From: Phragmites australis
Taxonomy: Eukaryota; Streptophyta; Magnoliopsida; Poales; Poaceae
Length of the DNA: 64,000 nt
Assembly: GCF_958298935.1 (NCBI RefSeq)
Contig: NC_084931.1
Coordinates: 12,365,334 to 12,429,333 of the forward strand
Direction of reading: 5' to 3'
Below the pieces are notes generated by a model. It was not told the origin of the DNA. It ran no database searches and worked only from the letters and a program-made list of their open reading frames with translations. Shown one piece after another: positions 57,313 through 64,000 of the stretch. The translations under genes were made by a program, and so were the position numbers. Each line of letters starts with the position of its first letter. Position 1 is the first letter of the stretch.

Positions 57313-58597
57313 CATTAGTGACGGGTATTACCATGACCTGTCACTATTGACTGAACAGTAGTGACGTGTTTTAATCATGACCCGTCACTAATGACCGATG
57401 AATATTTTTCATATTTTTTTGACACAAAAAAAGTGAAAAAAATTATTTTTTCACCTGAGCCATCCAACGTAGGCCCATCCCCCAAGCCACACTTTTTCAC
57501 ATTGTTTTCAAGTTTGCGTTCCATGAAAATCATACCCACGACCTCCTCCTCGTGTGCGTAGCCACCTTACCACCTGTGCTATCATATAGTTGTGATAGAA
57601 ACTAGATATTTTATCCTTTTAACCTTCTTTGTCGAAGGTCATTAGTGACGCGTCATAACCAAGACCCGTCCCTAATGACTAAATTTTCCAAATTTCGTCG
57701 AGGGTTATAATGCGATAGGTGATACAGAGTGCATTAAGTAAAACGGGCATAACTTTTGCATACGGACTCCGATTTTAACATTTTTTTGACTTTAAGGACA
57801 TCTAAAAAAAAGGTTACATCTGTTTCTCCCTGAATTTGTTGGGTTCGAAGAATTTTTCGAGGCAAAAAATGGCTTGAAAGATTGAGTTATCGCCTCCGGA
57901 AGTTTCTGCACTATTTTTGGAATGCGTGTTTGTGTCTATAGCCGCCACACCGTACATCAAACTTGAGCAGACATGTACAAGGGTTCCTATTCTAGTGCTG
58001 CTAAAGTGAGAAAAAATAAGAGAAAAATAAAATAAAAGTAAAAAATATTTACGAATATCATCATTAGTGACTGGAGTTGGTCATTAGCGATGGATTACAA
58101 GTTGACCTGTGACTAATGACTGGTACAGGACGACCCGTCACTAATGAGTGGATCATTAGTGACGGGTCAAGTTGTGATCCATCACTAATTACTGGCTTAG
58201 GATGACCCGTCACTCATAACCTTATCATTAGTGACGAGTCACAACTTGACCAGTCACTAATGACTAGTCTATGACGACCCTTCACTGATGATCTTATCAT
58301 TAGTAAGGGGTCACAACTTGACAAGTCACTAGTAACTAGCTTTGGATGACTCGACATTGATGACCTAGTCATTAGTGACGGGTCACAACTTGACCTGTCA
58401 CTATTATTATTAGTGACAGATCATGTTATGACTCATCACTAATGACCACTCATTAGTGACGGGTCTATATCTGGTTCCGGTGAGAAGGGACATTAGTGAC
58501 GCATTCTAGTTGGACCCATCATTAATAGGACATTAGTGACGTGTGTTGACAGCTGTCACTAATGTGGAGTTTCATTTGCTGGTTTCTTACGTAGTAG
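57313..58597. mobile_element. CACTA-type element with TCATTAGTGACGGGTCA subterminal repeats
   Basis: Many direct and inverted copies of CATTAGTGACGGGTCA flank a non-coding core, at 57313-57400 and 58060-58560. The right end reads (complement) CTACTACGTAAGAAACC near 58597. The left terminus is not visible, because it starts within the repeats directly at the integrase sequence. It is probably a deleted non-autonomous element. Confidence 0.6.
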
Positions 58598-58755
58598 GAG
58601 ATGTAAACCTTCAAAGAACTAGCAACAATTCAAACTTCAAATCAACAAGATATTAGAGTCTCTTTAGCGGAATCAAAGAAAATCGCTAAATCTACCATGC
58701 GTACAGTACTGTTGAGTCCTGTAACTATTGGGCACGCACAGTAGCTAGCCAGCTC
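58598..58755. other. Short spacer between CACTA-type elements
   Basis: Nothing is recognised here. Confidence 0.4.
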
Positions 58756-59192
58756 TTATAACAGAGCTAAGTCATAAATAAGGGCCATAAGATTACTCAT
58801 CACTTATTACAATCATAAATGACGGGTCATAATAGACCCGTCACTTATGACTAGCCCAGGGAGACCTATAACTTATGCCAGGTCATAAGTGACAGGTCGT
58901 ATGAGTGTTGTAGGGAGACCCGTCGTATATGACTAGGATATAAGTGATGGGTTGTAATATGACCCGTTACTTATGACTGGTGTAGTAAGACTCGTCACTT
59001 ATGATCAGGTCATAAGTGATGGATGTAGTTATGACCCGTCACCACTATAAGAATTGACGGGTAATATTACAATCCATCACTGATGACCCGTTATCAGTGA
59101 CGGTCAATGTCCATTCCCGACTCGAAGCTAAAAATGAAGGATTGTATAATAACTCGTCACTTGTATCTTCTTTGTCTATTTTTCAAGTAGTG
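58756..59192. mobile_element. CACTA-type end with TCATAAGTGACGGGTC repeats
   Basis: About ten alternating copies of CATAAGTGACGGGTC / GACCCGTCACTTATGA occur at 58785-59150. The right terminus is the complement of CACTACTTGAAAAATAGAC ending at 59192. The left terminus is unclear. Confidence 0.65.
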
Positions 59193-60150
59193 GTCACTTT
59201 AATTGAGGTATAGCGGGCAAGTGCACACTTACAGGGTACTGGAAACTTTTTGGATAATTCAAGACAATCAAAACTACTATAATGCAGCATCTGCAGTAGC
59301 ATATCTGAACCATCTAGCACACAGAGAGCATTGTGCCACTGTGACCGTGCTTGTCCGTGCCAAGCAATGTGCTCTGCTGCTTATAATGAACCAAAGGACC
59401 ACTCGGATTATCACGATCCAATGAAACATTTCACGTCAGGTACTTAGCAAAAGATGGTGTATGCTCAGCTTTCCGGTCAATAAATTTCACCTCGAACTGT
59501 CCAACTGCTAACTCTTATGTCAGTGCCATGCGCGCGAATTCAAGTCCATTTGCTTTTGTTTTACTTGATCAATCATGATATTATCACGTGCAATTGTTAT
59601 GCATATGAACCCACGACTTAATTAAGTCGAGATCGATCACATTACTATCTCTTCTCTTTTTTTGGGGATTGTGCATACGCACACGCACCACCACAATGCA
59701 CTAAATTCACACAACCACGACTCCACATTTTAGCACACACTTTCAAGATTTTTCAACTTACTCTTCCGTGTGTGTAAAAAGCAGGCATGAGGACTCGAAC
59801 TTTGTACAAGGAGTCCTACTCCAACGACTACCACAACGAGCGTTCTACTCACATGAATAAATTCAATTGCCAAAATTAAAGATGATCACTTTATCTTGAA
59901 AAATTATTAAGATACTGCGTGTCATGTTTCCTTAGAAATTTGTTATACTTCATGGACAGTTAACTTAATCAAGATTACCATGTCAACATTGGAGTGTTGA
60001 TATTGAAAACACCGATAATCCAATAACCACTAATTTATAGATCACATGAGAGGCTTGGTTTGCACTTAATATTGGGTACAGAGATAAATTAGGATAGTAA
60101 TATATACTCATGACCAGGCTTGGACACTGCCACAGAAATAATGAAAGCAG
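59193..60150. other. Intergenic, nothing recognised
   Basis: It is AT-rich. Only short unsupported open frames are present (for example 59203-59424). Confidence 0.5.
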
Positions 60151-60800
60151 ACAGAGTGTCATATACGGTTTCTTAGAACCCGTCAGTGACAAAGTATCCA
60201 AAGACGATTGTTAAAATAGACGTGTCTGTAACATGGTCTACCGTCTCGGTGTGCCAAAAGTCACAAACAGACATTGAGAAAAACTATTTGTGATTTGTCA
60301 TAAGATATAAACGAATATTAAGAAAAACTTGTGTGATGTGTAAGACATATACATATATTAAAAAAACATCTATGATGTGTCATAAAAGACAAACGAATAT
60401 TAAGAAAAAACTGTCTGCGATGTGTTATAAGATACATGTGGATATTAAGAAAAATGGTTTGTGATATATAAGGCACAAACATGCATTAGCAAAAATTGGC
60501 TTTGATGTTTCATAAGAGAGAGACGAACATTATGAAAAATTGTTTGTGATGTGTCTTAAGATATAAACGGACATTAATAAAAAACCATCTGTAATGTATC
60601 ATAAGACACATATGGATATTAAGAAAAACCGTCTATGATGTATAAGACATAGATGGACATTAAAAAAATCATATGATGTGTAAGACACATATGGGCATTA
60701 ATAAAAACTGTCTGTGATGTGTCATAAGACATAGACGTATATTAAGAAAAACCGTCTGTGATGTGTCATACAACACAAACAGATATTAAGAAAATCCATT
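60151..60800. repeat. ~44-bp minisatellite, about 12 units
   Basis: The unit is approximately CCGTCTGTGATGTGTCATAA, GACACAAACGGATATTAAGAAAAA. Copies run from about 60250 to 60797 with point changes and small deletions. The leading part (60150-60250, GGTTTCTTAGAACCCGTC) resembles transposon subterminal sequence. Each unit holds a small TGTGTC…GACACA dyad. Confidence 0.85.
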
Positions 60801-60949
60801 TTGAAGTATATGGATAATCCGTTAGATGAAGTAAACTAAAAAAAATTAGTCAGCAATTAACCACAGTTTTTTTAGATAATGAAATGAACCACAATTGACC
60901 TCATCAATAATGGGATTCACATTCAAGTATCACTATCACCACCTAACTA

Positions 60950-61378
60950 GTCAGGCTTACGCTGCAGCGTAAGGTTAACCTTGTAAGTAATTGCACTAGC
61001 AAGCAAACAGTGGTGTGTGATATGAGATTTTCTTCCTCCAGAAACAGTCACACTTCCTGTTAGAAACTGAGAAGAAATGTGGGTCCCTCCATGTCCACTA
61101 CGGGTTTGAGGAACTTGCAGCTCGTAATACAGACAAGCGATACTGTTGTCATCATGTTGCATCCATAAAGACAAGCAAATCAAGCGACCTCCTCACCTCC
61201 CTTGCAACTTCTTCTTCCTCTTCCCTTTTGCTTCCTCTAATTTGCAAGACTCTCATATTCAATCTTGTCCTGCTTCTTCTATGACTCAGATGCCTTACCT
61301 CTCCACCTAGAAATTTCCTTCTTTCGATTTGTGAGGCACTTTTTCTTAAGAGTTTTGGAGTTAGTTTGGTATCATCTC
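60950..61378 (+). promoter_or_regulatory. Promoter and 5' leader of the zinc-finger gene
   Basis: A pyrimidine-rich tract (CTTCTTCTTCCTCTTCCCTTTTGCTTCC, 61208-61236) is typical of plant core promoters or leaders. CCATAAAGAC near 61164 is a weak TATA candidate. A run of open codons from 61265 leads in frame into the gene but looks like leader rather than protein. Confidence 0.45.
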
Positions 61379-62323
61379 ATGGATCCAACAAGGTACTGGA
61401 TGGTGACCAGAAGAAAGCTCGGTGATCAGAAGGCGCCTCTCTTTACCACCCCCAGCATCACCGTCGGCAGTGGCAGTAGCAGCTCAGCCTCCTACTATGA
61501 GTCGTGGGAGGAGCGCGCCTTCGCCGAGGATTCTGCAGCGCATCTCGGAGGCTGCATATGGCCTCCGAGATCCTACTCGTGCAGCTTCTGCGGCCGGGAG
61601 TTTCGGTCTGCGCAGGCGCTCGGTGGGCACATGAACGTGCACAGGAGGGACAGGGCAAGGCTCAAGCTCTCTGGGGCGAGTGAAGATGGTGGAAGCGATA
61701 ACCAAATCATGTCCCCCCATCAAAGCTACATGATCCAACCGTGCCCTCCTCCAATTGCGGCCGTGCAACACGCCTATGGTGCAAACCCTAGTGCAACTAG
61801 CACTGAAACTAACCCTAATCCCATATGCAGTGTTCTTGCGTATCCTTCCAGATCTTTGGTTCAGGCTGCAACTGCAAGAACCGTCTGGGGAAAACAAGTG
61901 TTGAGTGCCCCACTTAGCTCGCTGTCTGCTTGGAATGACAATGGTAAGAAAGAAGTGTTTCTGGATGCTGCTCAATTATCCCAAGTTCATCCAAGACCGG
62001 CAGCAAGGGTGATTTCTAATCCAGAATTGCGGGTCGGGAGTGGTGAATTGAAGCTTAGTGTTCTGGGGTGCCGGGAAAGAAAGGATTTCAAGGATCCTAG
62101 CGATGATGAAGGGATTGTTCATGTAAGTTGCAAGCGAAGAAGAATTGATTTGGAGACATCCCCATTGATTATATGTTCTCCTTCTCGGAAGCATCAACAT
62201 GATGACGAAGATGATGGTAATGACAAGCTTAATGGTTCAAAGGTACTAAAACTTTGTCCTAGCTCCCCAGTTGAAGAACTAGATCTTGAGCTTAGGCTCG
62301 GAGAAGCCCCAACAGTAAAGTAG
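61379..62323 (+). CDS. SUPERMAN-family single C2H2 zinc-finger repressor (RBE/ZFP10/ZFP11-like)
   Basis: It is a 314-codon uninterrupted frame, apparently intronless as usual for the family. The start at 61379 (MDPTRYWMV) is chosen because the 38 extra codons from 61265 are hydrophobic and unlike the family. A Ser-rich stretch (residues 31-40) precedes [13 protein letters not shown], then [20 protein letters not shown]. The zinc ligands are C68, C71, H84, H88 with the plant QALGGH signature (79-84), followed by a basic RRDRARLK segment. The C-terminus has an EAR repression motif LDLELRL at about 301-307, which recruits TOPLESS-type corepressors. Relatives act in the nucleus on floral boundaries, organ growth or branching. 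The closest member is not certain. It is the only intact host gene in the window, with CACTA-type ends and a minisatellite within 2 kb upstream. Confidence 0.92.
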   Translation: MDPTRYWMVTRRKLGDQKAPLFTTPSITVGSGSSSSASYYESWEERAFAEDSAAHLGGCIWPPRSYSCSFCGREFRSAQALGGHMNVHRRDRARLKLSGASEDGGSDNQIMSPHQSYMIQPCPPPIAAVQHAYGANPSATSTETNPNPICSVLAYPSRSLVQAATARTVWGKQVLSAPLSSLSAWNDNGKKEVFLDAAQLSQVHPRPAARVISNPELRVGSGELKLSVLGCRERKDFKDPSDDEGIVHVSCKRRRIDLETSPLIICSPSRKHQHDDEDDGNDKLNGSKVLKLCPSSPVEELDLELRLGEAPTVK

Positions 62324-64000
62324 GTTCTATTAATTTCCACGGTTGTATCTTAATAACAATGCAAATGATTAGTATTTATTCACCTCACTTAGCTTGTTTC
62401 GTCAAAATATAATGTTAGCTTGTGCTATTATGTTTTATTTTTGTTTTACAATTTCTTTGGAATTGTCCTCAATTCCTTTAATAGACTTCACGAAAGCATT
62501 TCTCTTGGAAATGAAACTGTACTTGAAGGATAACAACTCAACCTGTTTGCCAAATGTTGTAACAAGATGTTGCATTAATTGGAATTCAAGAGGTTAGTGC
62601 TTGCATGGCTTTGTGAACTTTTTGATACAAATGTAGCTCTAGAATCTTTTCTGCCCACATGATCTAAGTAAATTCTATGGGGTCGATGATCAAACATCTA
62701 GCAATATGCGTAACATGACTGACATACGTTGTACATTCATGTAACATGTAATGTATATGTAAAACCTATATATTTTTCTGCGTTCCTTCCTATCGTTTGC
62801 CAAATAATTTTCTAGTCTAATCTGAGTATTTCCTTACTGCCTGGGTCAGTTTCAATTGTATTATTTCTCTATGCGATTTGGAATTGACAGGCAACCATGA
62901 ATAAATCGTTTTTTTATGATATATACATACCTATGGTCATCAAGAAATTATCCATGATTTGCATCGAGATTGACTTTGTATACTCAAATATATTATGTGT
63001 TCCGGAGTAACTGCCTGTTTTCAAGAGGGAGATTGCTCTAAGAATTATTAGGATTTAGTTCAAATTTAAACCAAAAACAGAAATATTTTTTTTACCTATT
63101 TCTCCTTTTGAATTAGGTCGTAAAAGATTCACTAGCTTTTTGTGACGCTGCAATCAGATAATAATTATATATGGTGTCGTATCTTGCATTATGAGTAGAA
63201 ATGAGTAAAGCAAGTTACTTTGTACTTATCTGACTGAATTGGTTAGTTAAGCTCACATGCATATGGTTGAGTCATGAGCACTTGGCTGTGTGTGTGTGTG
63301 TGGGAGAGCGAGAGTACAAGCCATTCATGGTGAGAGAGAAGATAACTTGGATTACAACGTACAGACACTTACTGACTGGAGTGCATGGGAAGTGAGGAGG
63401 AAGATGTTATCTTTCCATGGCTCTGCCTACTTATTAAGCCCTAACTGACACATTCCAGCAGTGGAACAGAAAATTAAAGCACGCACATGCATGTGATGAC
63501 AGAACGCCCTGTCTATGATATATTTCCTCTGATGCCTTGAGCAGTACTTGGATTCCATTCTCCACAGTACATATTCCCTCTTCTCCCTTCTCCATGCAAC
63601 TCCTTGTTTCCTTCCTAATTTCTATCCCCATAAAAAATATATACTAAAAGACATTCTTGTAGACATTTTGTCCTCAGCTGAAAGAATAGTTTTCAACCGC
63701 GCGCCTTGCGCTAGCTTTGTTACCTTCATTGCATTGGCTTGAGTACAGATCGGCATCAAAGCCCATCTCTAGCTTTAACTTTTCCCATGCAAGAGAAGGC
63801 ATAGTTTCCCTGTGACCTGCAGAGCATTTAGCAACATGACAGTGCTCACATCCAGCAAAAAGCAGTACACCATGCATGCACGCACTGAGCAGCACACGGG
63901 GGGATGGGATCACAATACCTAGCAAGATGTCAACTGCGACATTCAAAGATCAATTTAAGAACGCTTGTGTGCATGCTTTTCCCTGGAGGCAATGACAGAG
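62324..64000. other. 3' flank of the zinc-finger gene, no further gene recognised
   Basis: AATAACAATG at 62352 and AATAAATCG at 62900 are possible polyadenylation signals. A (GT)n stretch lies at about 63286-63302. Short open frames (62394-62597, 63674-63946 minus) lack recognisable domains. CTAG|GTATTG on the minus strand near 63915-63930 resembles a splice donor but has no convincing exon around it. Confidence 0.5.

Noticed and set aside
63674..63946. Possible exon on the minus strand near the window end
   Set aside because: There is a donor-like CTAG|GTATTG but no recognisable protein phrase, and the start and acceptor cannot be supported.

Overview
The window is nuclear DNA of a grass (Poaceae). 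The signs are grass-type LTR retrotransposons of the Tekay, Tat and SIRE/Maximus-like lineages, CACTA elements with grass-style subterminal repeats, a Stowaway MITE, and a plant SUPERMAN-family zinc-finger gene with a C-terminal EAR motif. The species cannot be fixed from the sequence. Almost all of the 64 kb is nested mobile DNA. One host gene looks intact (C2H2 zinc finger, 61379-62323, + strand). Two host-derived fragments are broken: a tiny ABCG-transporter piece at 3066-3130 and an F-box/DUF295 pseudogene at 36866-37906.

Layout. 1-3065 is the 3' part of a Ty3/gypsy LTR abutting the ABCG fragment. 3240-7191 holds CACTA remnants, half of a copia LTR and a Stowaway MITE. 7700-31220 is one old CACTA element of about 10.7 kb, split by a very young 12.8-kb Tekay chromovirus (9209-21991). 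The Tekay element has 3.67-kb LTRs differing at only about 17 sites by eye, target-site duplication ATTAA, and gag, pol and chromodomain largely open. The CACTA carries a decayed TNP2-type transposase (27090-30260) and a second gene with an Ulp1-like C-terminus. The Tekay insertion sits inside that second gene, whose splice sites are still recognisable on the far side. 31770-32175 is a LINE fragment. 32244-33166 and 33180-34173 are two back-to-back non-autonomous CACTA elements, each with a perfect 3-bp duplication. 34561-35687 is hAT-like.

From about 36 to 57.3 kb there is a nest of two Tat-lineage gypsy elements. The outer one is seen as an antisense gene (38516-43698), a tandem-repeat array (43980-44582, resuming at 56484) and an integrase fragment (56880-57312). 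It was hit by a copia-type solo LTR (41094-43061, duplication TGAAC) and by a complete but decayed inner Tat element (44583-56478, duplication AGACC). The inner element has its own antisense gene (45923-49419), tandem array and gag-pol. Both Tat elements thus carry an extra gene on the strand opposite gag-pol, and their premature stops are dominated by TAG at former CAG or TGG codons. 57313-60800 holds further CACTA-type ends and a ~44-bp minisatellite, then the promoter of the zinc-finger gene and quiet flanking sequence to 64000.

How the parts relate: every mobile element is dated relative to its neighbours by what interrupts what. The order is outer Tat before inner Tat and solo LTR, and CACTA before Tekay. 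Only the zinc-finger gene has a clear host function, as a probable transcriptional repressor in the nucleus.
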